DNA of 64,000 nucleotides from assembly GCA_020881915.1 (NCBI GenBank), contig JAJFPB010000004.1, positions 2,666,001-2,730,000 on the forward strand. Reading direction: 5' to 3'. Source of the DNA: Paramyrothecium sp. XJ0827 (taxonomy: Eukaryota; Ascomycota; Sordariomycetes; Hypocreales; Stachybotryaceae). Shown piece by piece: positions 11,215-22,489 of the stretch; the stretch's first letter is position 1; each line of letters begins with the position of its first letter. Below the pieces are notes generated by a model, which saw nothing but the letters and a program-made list of their open reading frames with translations, was not told the origin of the DNA and ran no database searches. The position numbers were made by a program, and so were the translations under genes.

Positions 11215-14095
11215 TCTGCAGTCTCTAGACGACACAAGCGAAACGGATACGCGCCGTGGGATAATCCCTCGACAATGCGCTGAGTCGGCCTCTGCTGAAG
11301 AGATGAAAACTTGATCTTAGCAAGCGAAGCAAAGGCTCGCGTACTAATCGAAATGTGTAGAGCAACGGCAAATCTGTAGGGGGTTAAGGTGCTTTAGATC
11401 CAAGACAGACGAGGAGGGCGCTGCTTTCCGCTGTTTATCCAAAGTTTAAGTTGAGGCGTGTTCTTTCTCTGGTGGTGAACTGCGATCTGTTTTGATTTAA
11501 TGAATGTTCTTGGGAGCATGCATGGAGCGGCGGTATGTGTCGTCTGCGCAACAACCCCTGCTCCGCTAATTTGGCGATACCGGTTTAGAATCGTGGGCGG
11601 TTCCAACAAGGGATAAAAAGCAAATTTATCGTGGCGCCAAGGGGCAGAGAGGGAGACGATGCAGGCCAATGACTGATCTCGTGGCTCCCAGAAGTCTGGT
11701 AACCTCTTGTTGGGATTATCTCTTCCTCCAAGGTATATCCTCAAGCCTCGTAAGATTGCGTGGAGAATCCGATTGGAGAATCCCTGGACAGCTGGGTATT
11801 GCCGTAGATTGTATCTCGAAGTTGGTTCGCGTAGGCACCTGCTGTCCAACACGTGGCTGATTCTTCGTCAAGTTCGTGTAGCAGAGGCATGCTCCTCCCG
11901 AAAGTGATACAGGTAGTCTTGAAAACCACTAGTAGGTATGTGGAGGCTGTAGGACAGTCGCTGGCCGTCGTGTCACGCAAAGCCGAGGGAGCAAGTAGGG
12001 ATTTACGACCAATTGACGATGCCAGGATCGGGCTGTCTTATGTATCGAGTAATCGTGGACGCAATTTGCTTGTTGCAACCCCCGACGGCGGAGACTCTCC
12101 TGAAAAGTGTGATTCGATCTTTGCTTTGTTATCACACTTGCGGTAGGGTTGTTGCGGACTGGGCGCAATCAAGCCAGCCACCCTCTCGACCGTGAAGAAT
12201 TGATGTCGGTGCAGAACCAGAGCCCATGTGGTTAAAAAGCAATGAGGTCAAGGGTTGAGGCCAGGTCGTGAGCGGGTGTTCAGTAAACATTCGGAGCAAC
12301 TGTCCTGCCGCATCATGGCGCCAGACCCCGGGTAGTAGTAATATTGCAGCTGCATATCTAGGCGTAGCTGACGACCGCCTCTAGCGTATGCCACAGAAAA
12401 CGAGTGCGCCAGTGGCTGGGTTCCCCCCCCCGTAAATTAGTCTCGCCTGGCAACCAATGACAATGACAGGACCGTATTGCCTGAGGTAGAAAAAGCAACG
12501 ATAGACAAGGAAGTGGTGGTGGACAGAGTTTGGGGTACTTCAACGCCGAGGCTGCGTGGAAGCCACTTGCTGCCGAGGCGTGAACCGTCTCCCAATCATA
12601 TCGACACATTCCATGAGGGACCACTCCAAATGTCATTTGGAGGGTTGACAGTCTCGCTAGCAGCAGATTTAGCTCATGGATAGCCAGATGAGGGTTTTCT
12701 CATTCGCCTCGCTCCCAAGTACTGTCCCATGCTCGAGTCCTTACGAATCGAGCAATGCCCAAGCGTTTCTTCTCTGGGGTCCATTCGAAGCGGGTGCTGC
12801 GAACAAAGCGTGGCCCTCCAGCCGCAAATGGCCCAGACGTGGTGATGGGGTGCATTGGAAAAGCCTGTCCCAGAATCCGAATAGCACAGTGGGCCTTGCC
12901 AACGTCTGAGGAAAGTTTGAGCCATGGCTTTTCAACGTAGCTTAACATGTACACCAAAGACTTACTCCGCCAAGTCCGTCTAGGCTGTAACACCAAAGGT
13001 GAGGGAATGCACCACAACCAGAAGCCAAGTAAACTCTATCGATTTAGAGGAGGTATTCGTCGTTGAGAAGTGGCGCCGACCGGTGGTGGCTGTCGTGCCT
13101 GATCGTCCAGTCTTTTCCATGCACGGTTGGCAGAGATGGGACGGGACAGGAAAAAGAAACGTGAAGTTCACAGATTCGAGACAGCCACGGCCATCATGCA
13201 TTACAATCCGCTTTCGACCACGAGATGAGGGCCTAGACTCCCCGCATTGCATGACAAGTGAAGTAGGGATGATGCCTACGCCCAACGAAGTCCGGGTGTT
13301 GGTCCAACATTCCCCGAATCTAGCCCCAGCCCTGATGGCGTCCGCCTCAGCGGCTCGTGGCCATTGCTAGCGTGCCAATGAACCAAGCATGATGAAATCG
13401 TGTCAGTGACGCTTCCAGCTGCATGGCATCCTTGAAAGAAGGCTACGCCAGGGCCAACCCGCGCATCGATAGTTTCGGCTCGCCACATGGGTCCGACCCT
13501 GTCGTAACGATTTGGTTTGGTGCCTCGTTGTGCGGTTTGACCTGCCAAGCCAATGGCTTAACTGGTCCGTGCAAAACTCCGAAGCGTTGAACGAACCAAC
13601 GTCTGCAGGTGTCATAAGTTTAAAAAAAAATCCAATGCTTCAACCGGCGGCCCGTGATCAATACCATTGAAGGCGTGAAAGTTGGCAAAGATCGATAGCA
13701 ATCTGATCCGGGAAGTGGGGAAAATCCGTAACGGTCTTGGCCAACAAGGTAAAGCCATTGTGTGGAAGAACAACTTTAATGAATGGAATGAAAGTAAGTT
13801 CATCCTCACATCATCTTTCCCGTAAAGGATAACTGGGCGTTAATGCAATAGCCATTTTGAGGTGATTGCATTCCACCTGACTACTCGTGAACACGCCTGA
13901 CGCAGCTTATTTGTTTTCGCCATGTCGTTTGATGTGCTCGCAGGTGACATTTATTCTTTTCAGGGCTGAGCGGGCACAAACACGTCACAGCCTGTCTCGG
14001 TCAAGCGTTGTAGGATGTCTATTAGCCGACAACTGTCATCCAATTTTTCGGTACGTGAGGTCAAAACTCATAGCTAGCCTGAGAATCTGTTGCCC
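11215..14095. other. Long interval without supportable genes
   Basis: About 2.9 kb. Six-frame reading gives only short overlapping frames (for example 11394-11852, 12358-12636, 12700-13017, 12980-13285, 13276-13548) with no domain, no consistent composition and no splice-joinable continuation that I could find. The first few hundred bases are the promoter of the 10675-11214 gene, and the right end is the 3' flank of the regulator gene. It could hold a non-coding RNA or a decayed gene, but nothing in the sequence shows it. Confidence 0.4.
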
Positions 14096-15680
14096 TTATC
14101 CCTCGATCCATCTGACACTCTGGAGTGACTGATCGTAAAATGCGTGCCCGCTCTCATCGTGCAAGATGCGTATCCACGGATTTTGCCGGAGAACCAACCG
14201 GACCTCTTCCCAGTGGGTAGATCCGAGCTGAATTAGACAAATTATCATATGTGATTGCAGCCAATACGGCTGATCCTTCCGGTGGACAGTGATTCCAGCT
14301 ATTGTTAGTAACCACAAACGTAGGGCTGGGTCAACGCCATCGACAAATGAGGGCTCTTGAAGAGCCCCCAAGAGGTTTTCTTGGATGAGAAGATAGGAGA
14401 AGCGACGTTCCCGGCCAAACTGGAAAAGCAGGGTCGTCAAAAGAGCGAGCATGCCTAAATGGCACGTCCGCTCAACTGGATTTGCCAGACCTAGCTGACG
14501 AACCGGAGAAACGTCCAAGATCTGGTAGAAGAGACCAAGGACAGCTTCTTGAAATACCACCGGTTCTAACTTAGCTTCGGCGGTCTCCGGAGTCAGAAGT
14601 GCTGTCAACAAAAACATGTTGCCGGCTATTGCACTCAATTGCGGGTTCAGTCCTTGTAGGCACGTGGCAAGCAGGCAGGAGCGCTTCCCCGTGGATTTGT
14701 GCCCAGTGAAATTTGTTTCAAAAGGTGATGATTTCATTTGGCGTAACCGCGTAGGGCATCCAAGTTGAAGGGCAAGATCAATGTCAATGCTATGCCTGTC
14801 AGTTGATATCGCACAATCATTGGCGTGGGAATAGAAATTACCGGTGCGTTTTCTCCACAATGTAGGGGTGATCACGAAATGAATCGAGACCTCCACGCAT
14901 GCTTATCATTTTCAGGAGACCTTCAAAGTGCAATATACCTTCAGAGAGTTCCTCATGCATACTGGAAAGCAAGCACAACAAAATGACGCTGGCAATACTC
15001 TTATCTGATAATGCATCAGCGCTTGACAGTCTTGCGTTGAGAAGCCGGAACGCTGCTATGGAATGAAAGCGGTCGGTTTGCACCACTTCCTTCTTGCCCA
15101 TGGCGAAGTTCATGGATGCAGCGGATAAGGCCATCAGGCAATGGAAATCTGACAGCAGATCAGTTTCATCGCAGCCGAGTGAAGAGAGCTAGTTGTAGTT
15201 ATACAGGTCTCATCAGAGATCATATACTGGAACCAAATTGAGTGTAGCCAGTCATTTCCGGAACAGAACTCGCGCGGGTAGACAGCATCAGAGATAAATC
15301 TCATGACTAGATTATGTGGTCAGTTGGTTGAAAGGCAAGGCCAGATTGGGGGAGGGTCATGTTTGACATTGTAGAAGAGAGCGTTGCAAGTGAGGAGCCA
15401 CCTCAAATGGAAATGAACCAGCAGGACAGTTGAGAGTTCTATCAACCTGCTGCAGCGGTCGATCGTTTGCAGGCATGCTTGGCAAAGCGACGCACCTATT
15501 GCTCGATGCTACGATACCCGGTATGCGATTGGGCTGATATGTCTGGGCTTCGGGTTTTCCGGGACGACGTCGAGGCGTTCGTCTCTTGCCAATATTCTTG
15601 CCCTTCATTGCATGACTGCGTATGGTCTTCCGTGACTCCTCAAGCGTCGTGCTATCGATAAATGCGAAAGATGAGGCCAT
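14096..15680 (-). CDS. Fungal-specific transcription factor-domain protein (fungal_trans_2 type)
   Basis: Rebuilt from four exons: 15680-15368, 15306-15205, 15148-14842 and 14795-14096 (introns about 61, 56 and 46 bp); 473 residues. The joins give LLQ|FMRFISDAVYPREFCS, ISDET|YFHCLMALSAASMNF and EKTHR|HSIDIDLALQLG, each in frame. The N-terminus (FAFIDSTTLEES...RSHAMKGKNIGKRR) is the basic leader common to many members. The rest fits the alpha-helical fungal_trans_2 (PF11951) region: ILHFEGLLKMISMRGGL and LWLLTIAGITVHRKDQPYW. No Zn2Cys6 cluster is present, so it may act through partners or be a regulator of another kind. Target genes cannot be inferred from the neighbours. Family assignment is from memory of its features. 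Confidence 0.78.
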
Positions 15681-16519
15681 CTCGTGAATTATAAGATTCG
15701 AATGTTCTCGTGAAGAGTACTTTTAGTTGTCAACAGTGCTCGAGGTAAGATATGCGACAAGCCCTGGATGGTAAGACGAGGAAACCACTACCTACGCTCC
15801 ACCTGAGGTATCTACCAACTCCACCTGAAGTATCAGTCCTCACAGGTACCTGCCTTACTCGAACAGGCATTTCCCTGTTTATCATGAGATGTCAGAATCT
15901 CTCAAGATGTCTCTTGGATATGCCAACAAACGGAAGTTGACAAGGTTGACCTGCGAAGCTTGATCCTAGTTTCAGTACCTTCCAACGTGACGATGCAACT
16001 ACCTTAAACAGATGGCTTTAGAGAGGTCTAGGACTATAGCAGGCAGTTGGTAGGTGCCTGTGGCACCTTTCTGGGTCCGAGATAGGGTCGCGCGCTGAGT
16101 GGTTCCGTGAAAGAAAGGTACTCTGTACAACGGGTGCCAGCACTTATTACTGATGATCTTCGCCTAAACGAAGTACCGATAACTTTGTCCCACTCTCATC
16201 AGCCATGAACTTTAGACCCCGCCACAGTTATTATTAGCCACTGCACCCTCTGGTTGGCGGCGAATTTCTCTCCCCAACCATACACCTCACTTCACTGCCT
16301 AATACATCAACTGAGATCTTCAGACTTCCTAAAAAACACTCACTTTCTGAACGCCATCGGATCTCCGCCGTTGCATCTTCCTGGCCGCCTGATTTGCGAC
16401 GCGTGGGCCGATGACCGGGCGAATCTTACGAGATACTGAGCAGAGCCTATACACAACACCGGCCTCGACCCTGTCGCGCGTCGCAACACACCAGCCGAGC
16501 TCCCCGCCAAGTATCCACC
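15681..16519. other. Divergent promoter region with TACCT/GGTACC-like repeats
   Basis: 839 bp between the start of the minus-strand regulator gene and the ATG at 16520, so a shared upstream region for two divergent genes. It contains clustered, variable AGGTA(C/T)CT and TACCT motifs at about 15785-15860 and 16000-16070, and a pyrimidine-rich leader just before 16520. No further coding frame is supported. Confidence 0.45.
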
Positions 16520-17248
16520 ATGCCGGCTTTGACCATAAACACAGATCAGCCGGCGAGGACATCACCGTCTCCCCCTCCCGTCTCCCCGCTGACCCCTACC
16601 TTGGCTCCATCACGCCTGCCCGGCGAGGTAGAGCGGGTTCCACCACAGCAGACATTCACTCATAACCAGCCAGCCCAGGTTGCTATTTCGGCCCCTGCAC
16701 CCGAACCAATAGCGTTTGATTCCAACCCCGATGTCATCGCCCTCAGGTCTGCAATTTCCATCTTACAAATGCAGAAGCAGCGCGCGACTGCCGATATTCA
16801 GGCACTAGAAAGAGTGAAGAATGAAGCCGTCGACGACCCCGACGCCTTCACCAAGGATCTGCTCGCAGGCAGGGTCAACTCTTCCGTTGGTGCCCCAGAA
16901 CAAGGCTGTGACGGCACATATGACCATGTGAGCAGTGACGATGCGGAGAAGAGCACCCCATCTCAGCAGGCTGCAGCCACCCGGTCCTGGACTACTCTGC
17001 CTAGGGCACAAGACGTGGTTCGGTGCCCACCTATAAATTGGTCACAGTATGCCGTTGTGGGCGAATCACTCGACAAGCTTCATGCGGAACAGGTGGCACG
17101 TCCGAACCAAGGAACACCAGCTTATCTCGGCGCCAGTGGTTCGTATGAATTCCATGGTGATGGGACGCAAGAGCCGTACCAAGGCATTGCTGCCCCATAC
17201 AACCCTCACAAGGACAAGGTTGCAAAGAAGACCAAGGGCAAGAAATAG
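16520..17248 (+). CDS. Conserved fungal protein of unknown function, 242 residues
   Basis: Single exon starting at ATG 16520 (MPALTINTDQPAR). Residues about 10-50 are Pro/Thr/Ser-rich and disordered. A short helical segment at about 75-100 (ALRSAISILQMQKQRATADIQALERVK) is likely a coiled coil. After an acidic linker comes a conserved-looking block at about 173-195 (PPINWSQYAVVGESLDKLHAEQ), and the protein ends in a Lys-rich tail (DKVAKKTKGKK) that could be a nuclear signal. No enzyme motif is visible. I do not recognise a function. The clean start context, uninterrupted frame and codon use support a real gene. Confidence 0.75.
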   Translation: MPALTINTDQPARTSPSPPPVSPLTPTLAPSRLPGEVERVPPQQTFTHNQPAQVAISAPAPEPIAFDSNPDVIALRSAISILQMQKQRATADIQALERVKNEAVDDPDAFTKDLLAGRVNSSVGAPEQGCDGTYDHVSSDDAEKSTPSQQAAATRSWTTLPRAQDVVRCPPINWSQYAVVGESLDKLHAEQVARPNQGTPAYLGASGSYEFHGDGTQEPYQGIAAPYNPHKDKVAKKTKGKK

Positions 17249-17794
17249 AGTGAATGATGCTTTTGCGATCATGACCCGCACGCGCTTATGAATACGAAAT
17301 CATGAAAGGGTAAAATTTGGCGTTTTTGGCACGCATAGACAGAGTTGCTCAGGCAGATGTTATCATAGAAGCCACAAATATTGCGCTTCGGATTTCATAT
17401 CCTTCTGGCATTTCAAGTTTCGAGGCGTGACAACTGCGTGATTAAATATCTATTAGCTGGCTTCAAACCGCAAAACGTGTAAGCGTGCAGGAAATGGGCC
17501 TGCACCACGAGTTTGATTGACATACAGCTATTCTTCCCCCAACCCAAATTCCACGCGAGACGGTTATTGAAAGGCTCAAATCTCTCATTCGCTTCCCGTC
17601 ACTGTGACCACTAAATTCAGGATAAGAGGACCGAACGCCGTAAAGACATGTTGGGATCATCTTTGAAGAGTCTTCACCATTTACGCCAAAGAGAATGCTA
17701 ATGAATTAGCCACGTTGCCCCAAGACTAGATCATTCCGGGAAGTCTCTGCTTTGTCGTCAGTATCATACTCAAAACACTCTAGATTGGATGATC
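17249..17794. other. Convergent intergenic gap
   Basis: 545 bp between two convergent stops (17248 and 17795). Probably 3' UTRs and terminators. No open frame, repeat or RNA gene is supported. Confidence 0.5.
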
Positions 17795-19536
17795 CTACTC
17801 CATGCTTTGTTGCACTGTTCGACGCAGCCGGCGCGAATATTTCTTTCGGTCATCTGCATTTTTCCCCCAGAACAGCTTGCTAGCCTCGGAATTCACAATC
17901 TTTCGTGGGTCATAAGCGGGCTCTTCATCCTCTAAAGTTGTGAGAATGGCGTCAATGTGGGATCGCACATCCTCTCTCCTCATAGGATCGGGCGTGTAGC
18001 AAGCAGTACCATCGGCGGCAATGTGATGATGGAAGAGCTTCGTCTCAAACTTAACTCGTGGTTGCTCATCAGGGAACCGAGGGCTAAATGTCATTCTGAT
18101 TCGAAAGAGCCCTCCGTCAAGATTAGTCATTGGACTCCCAAAGTATGTTAGATTCCAAACAAAGGGGTTGCCGTCTTCGAGGAAAATGTTATGAGGCAGC
18201 TCGCTACGCTTGAATGATGCCACGACTTGCTCAAACTGATGTTGTAGATTCACGGCGACTCGAGATTCCGTCTGAACGGCTTGGAGTCCTTCTGATGCCC
18301 AGGAATTGGGTTCAGCATCGAGGGCGGCCTTAATGTTGAGCAGTCTGCGTTGAAGATCTGACCAGATGAACTTTCCGTCCATGGTGTTGCTTCCGGCTGA
18401 CTCAAAAGGCATCCTGTCGAATTGCTGCCCGTCTTTCGTTTCCTTCATTCCCTGTTGTATAGCCGAGAGGTACGACTCATAGTACCACAGGAATCGACGC
18501 TTACAAAGATCTTTGAACGGCTCAAATGGTACGCTCGACTCATCAATATCGTCTCGGTCAAGTTCATCGACATCAGCACAAGGAGAGTTTCGAAGGGTGC
18601 CATTAGGGTTCAAGCCAATGTATCCTTCAAGTCTCTGGATGACTGATATTCTCAAGGTCTCGTGCCGAATCTATACGACTTAGCAGGAGCCCTGAGTTGA
18701 CTCGAGAAGCATGGGGTTCATACCTTTTGAATATAGGCTTTCTGGGACTTTTTATCCGATTCCTCGTTTGCATCCTCGAATCCTGGCTCATTCTCGTAGG
18801 GATTGGATGACATGAGACTTTGGATGGACAAGAGTATCGACTCAAGTCCTTGTGCGGAAGACCATTCCTCGCCTCTCTCACCACGCCAGGTCCTGGGTCA
18901 AGTTAGAACGCCAACAACAGAAGATAGCTTAGGGCAGAAGACAAATCACCCCAAGATTGACCTGTGCACGGTTAGCTTCGCATAGAACAGGCAGTCCGCA
19001 GTTCATTAGTACTTACAGGCAAACCTTGCCGTTGGAGTAAATGTTCGGATTGAACCTGCATCGCCCTCCATTCGTGGTGACGCACTGCACGTTTGGTGAT
19101 TTGGAGGGGTATTCTAGCATCCGGGTCCGTCAGGGTTACCAGCTCCTCCGTAGCAGGCGGATGAGCTTACCTTTATTGAAGCGAATCGCAAACTATCGTA
19201 TCCAAATTAGTTCTGGGGTCTAAGCAAGTGTTCTTGCCGGAGAACATACCTCGAAGAACCCGAACTCGTAAGGAGTTTCATGCGGTCCCATAATCAGTGC
19301 CTTGACATTGCGAACGTCGATATCGCGGCAAGCGACCGCAATAGCTATGAAGTCGGTAAGTTAATACGAGTCAAAGCCTGGAATACACTGGAGATTCCTC
19401 TTGACGCACATAAATCCGAGCTCTTCTGGAGATCACTTATCTCCTAAACGAGGGATTGTGAGCATTGCACACATGGTTATTGGCGGGGTGCGGGGCATCG
19501 CCAGACCTTGGTGATACGGATTATAGACTGGTCCAT
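17795..19536 (-). CDS. E2 ubiquitin-conjugating enzyme with two UBC-like domains
   Basis: Rebuilt from eight exons: 19536-19507, 19443-19410, 19344-19250, 19192-19171, 19113-19017, 18961-18950, 18892-18724 and 18670-17795; 444 residues. The N-terminal UBC domain (about 1-150) reads MDQSIIRITK|EISDLQK...[48 protein letters not shown], with the catalytic Cys at residue 92. This is close to UBE2Z/BIRC6-type E2s. The C-terminal domain (about 255-444) repeats the fold: GLFRIRMTFSPRFPDEQPRVKF, then HHHIAADGTACY with Cys at residue 377, where HPN is replaced by HHH. The N-terminal half should accept ubiquitin from E1. Whether the second half is active is unknown. Exon 6 is only 12 nt but is required to restore the conserved SILGTW motif. 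Specific substrates cannot be inferred. Confidence 0.85.
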
Positions 19537-20460
19537 GTTGGCAGAGTCAGAACGTATCTATTTCGATGAGCTCTGCGGAGGAAACGATCTCGATGCATCA
19601 GTGAGGCTAGCCGTGGTCAAGAAGGTAAGGAAAGGGGGTTGAGATGGGAAGAAATCTTGCAAGGAAGAGAAGGGCGTTCTATGTTGCACAGGCAGGCAAG
19701 GCAGGCGAGGTTGAGTTTGACTTGCATCTGACAGCCTGCTGTCCTTAGCCACAAAGTGGAAGGCTACTGTAGGTGAGGTAAGGCAAGGTAAGGTAGGTGG
19801 TACCTCAGTACATTAACTACCTTTGGGTAAAGTACCTTAGGTACCTGGAACACGTACTCCCAGGGCTTTTAGAAGCAGCTTTCACTGACCGGTCTGCCTC
19901 ACCTTCAGGCACCTAATCAGTGCGGCAACGGGAACGGGTGCGGGGCCAGGCCTTCCGCGAGACCAGTACAATGTGCCTTACGCCTCTTTTTCGACCCAAC
20001 CAAAGCAGTGTTCTGTGAAGAGGCGCATGAGCAGAGGCCTTAGAGGGACGAATAGTAAGTGAGAGGAGCGGAAAATCGGTTAATGAAAGAATCCTTTGGT
20101 ACGCTGTAGACATATAAGGTAAGTTAAGGAAGTCAGCCGCCTACCCCCTACAGAAGACAGACGGTGGGGCCTTGGATCAAGGTAAGGTCCTATAGGTACC
20201 TTACCTACTTTACCTACGGTAGGTATTCTCATGGCGGTCACAGCTGGCGGCCACATCAAGCACTACCTCTCAAGGAATCATGCAGTTTGTCCTTCAACGC
20301 AAAATCAAATTGTAAAAGAACGTGGAAAGTAAAGTAAAAATCCAAATTAAACGCTCATTCCTATTGGGGTGACGTAAGGGCAGGTCTGCCTACAGTACGT
20401 GATGCACAGCTCCAAAAAGGTAGCAAACGGCCAACAAAAAAGCAAATCAGGCACATGGTA
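19537..20460. other. Intergenic region with GGTACC-motif islands
   Basis: Upstream side of the tandem-UBC gene, then non-coding DNA. Dense GGTA(A/C)GG, AGGTACCT and TACCTTAGGTACC motifs occur at about 19765-19860 and 20175-20225. Short frames (19558-19752, 19913-20113) are unconvincing. Composition becomes AT-rich after about 20280. Confidence 0.5.
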
Positions 20461-20469
20461 AAAGGAGGT

Positions 20470-20640
20470 ACTAAATTATAAGTGGCTAATTCTACCTAAA
20501 ATTTAACAAGACTCTGTAAAGGTTAAAATTACATATAAATCTTCTAAAGCTTTTTGACAGTTTATTGTTGGCTTTTCTTTACTGAGTTTTGATCTTGCGG
20601 TCCGCGATGTTTTGCTCGCCGTTTGGGTACCTTGGCTTAC
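20470..20640 (+). repeat. AT-rich degraded repeat remnant, copy 2
   Basis: An AT-rich block ends in TTTACTGAGTTTTGATCTTGCGGTCCGCGATG then TTTTGCTCGCC (edge at 20594-20620). It aligns well with copy 3 (22664-22688: TTTACTAGATTTTGATTTTGCGATTCGCGG). The differences are mainly C/T and G/A transitions, as expected of RIP. It borders the left side of the decayed island that holds the RSE1 fragment. Confidence 0.55.
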
Positions 20641-20809
20641 ACAAATGCTAGTTTGTCGTAGTAACGGTACCTCGCATATAAGGATTGATGCATGCGTGCG
20701 CTCAACAAATAAGGATCCAGCATGCATGTCACAAGAGCAAATTCCTTTCGCAGCTGGGTTTCTAGCAGTTAGAAAAGTGCGGCTCTTGCATGCATGGTAC
20801 CTAAGCTTT

Positions 20810-21425
20810 TATGCATGCAGATACCGAGCCACAGCAATCGACATTCCGGAGTACGTCACCGTCCCCTGGGGCGCATCAGGTACAGGCCGACTGGATTCAT
20901 CGTGAAACTGACCCTCTACTTCCTGGCCATGATGGCCACCAACGGCGGCAGTTTCCTTGAACACCCGTACACAGACCTGGATACTTGGCAACGCGCCGAG
21001 AAGGGCTACGTCCACAACACTTCGGGCGCCAGTAAGTCCAAATTGTCCCCCTTTGACCACCCCCAAGAGCCTGACCTCGGACAAGCCGAATGGAACTGAG
21101 AAGCTGCTGACGGGAGCGAAGAGACTCCCCGGGTAGACGAGGCCGGCAAGGGGCTCTACTTCATGGATGCGAAGAAGCACAAGAAGAACAAATCCAAGAA
21201 GGAATAGACAAGAATCGGGGGTGGTTACATGCTCTCAGGTAAGAAGCACGTCTAATTCACCAAGAAGATTCCCTAGACAAGTTCTTGATGACCGCCTACG
21301 CCCAATACAATCCAGTAGACTTTCCCGATAAGGCATCGGTGCTGGATGCCAGCGGAGATACTTTGTGGACATACTATATAGGTGCCGTTTTCCAGAAACC
21401 TTGTCACATTGGTAAGTGACGATTG
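20810..21425 (+). pseudogene. Coding-like remnants of an unrecognised gene
   Basis: Three neighbouring plus-strand stretches look like protein but do not join into one frame. They are 20930-21031 (MATNGGSFLEHPYTDLD... running into a GTAAGT donor), about 21113-21207 (GSEETPRVDEAGKGLYF then a Lys-rich tail KKHKKNKSKKE and TAG), and about 21280-21418 (KFLMTAYAQYNPVDFPDKAS, then VFQKPCHIG). In-frame stops separate them. They may be exons of a broken gene captured with the RSE1 fragment, or chance. No family is recognised. Confidence 0.3.
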
Positions 21426-21699
21426 CGGTTAGGCAAGTAAGGTAGCTATGCTGTCAAGTTTCGTGGCCCTCTGGGGGGGAAACAGCCGCATATTTAGGGC
21501 CGACACTGAAGCAAGCAAGAAGTTGATTCGATGCTTGTATTGGGGATCCGACTCACTGCTGAACATAATAAGCGCCGATACTGGACATTTCGATGAACTG
21601 TCCATATGCGTATTTCAAGTTTTCTTCTGATTTATACTGACCGGCGTACTGTGCTGATGTAGAGGCAGGATGCACGAACCATATCGGCCTTTTGAGAAG

Positions 21700-22485
21700 C
21701 AGAACTTAGCGAAATCCTTCGCTCAACCTCTCGCAAGGAACGATCGAGTTCACTAGCAATCTTACTACTTCATCTCGTTGGGAAGCAACCTATACCGCTC
21801 GCACAAATCCCTGTCAATGATCCCCTTGACCGGTGCACAGTAGCTACGGTACATGAGATGTTCACGCCCGACAAGAGACAGGTCTGTGCTGCGCATGTGT
21901 GATTCCAACGTCTGGAAGAAGTCGGCATTCTCACACAAAGAGAAGGGAATCAGAGCACCAATGGTACCCTCGAAACGACACAATACCAGGACGCTCTGTC
22001 CGCTCACTACGAATGCTAGTTGGAATATCTTGCACACAGATATGGACGACCAGTTCCAGCCGGTTGGGACTGCCATGGAGAGTCTCGTGACCGAGACACA
22101 ATATGACCTGGCTCGTCAGCCTCAAGTCTGGTCTTTCCAAGGTCTCGGACAACCCAGAGTTTGCCGAATTTATCGGCTCTAGCAACAGAGTCATAATCAA
22201 CCATGGCGTTGTAGCTTGTACATCGAGCAATCGTATCATCAACGAATGGCTGGATGGTATTTGACTCCTGTTTGTAAACGACGAGAGTCACCACCTGCTG
22301 AGCATCGCCGACGACAATTCGGTTGCCTAGAGCTTGCAAAGAAACAATCAGCTGTGCCGCAGTGGTTGCTTGGATTTCCCGAAGCATATGCTTCTTTCCC
22401 AAGTCGGAAATCCGTAGTACCTTACCTATACCTGTGATCAATCGACCCTGGAAAGCTTGAAGTGCAGTTGGTGGCTCCTTTAGCT
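21700..22485 (-). pseudogene. Truncated, frameshifted RSE1/SF3B3 (U2 snRNP SF3b130) fragment
   Basis: Minus-strand translations match, in order, the C-terminal part of the splicing factor Rse1/SF3B3. From 22485 down: EPPTALQAFQGRLI, GIGKVLRISDLGKK, VYKQESNTIQPFVDDT, DYDSVARADKFGKLWVV. Then, in a second frame, SPNRLELVVHICVQDIPTSI (about 22085-22010). In a third: GTIGALIPFSLCENADFFQ, REHLMYRSY and DRDLCERY to a stop at 21765. In a fourth: KIASELDRSLREVERRIS (about 21757-21705). The roughly 900 N-terminal residues of a full protein are absent, and at least three frame changes plus an in-frame stop occur, so it cannot encode a functional protein. It sits between AT-rich repeat copies 2 and 3. 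The parent gene is expected elsewhere in the genome. Confidence 0.82.
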
Positions 22486-22489
22486 ACCT

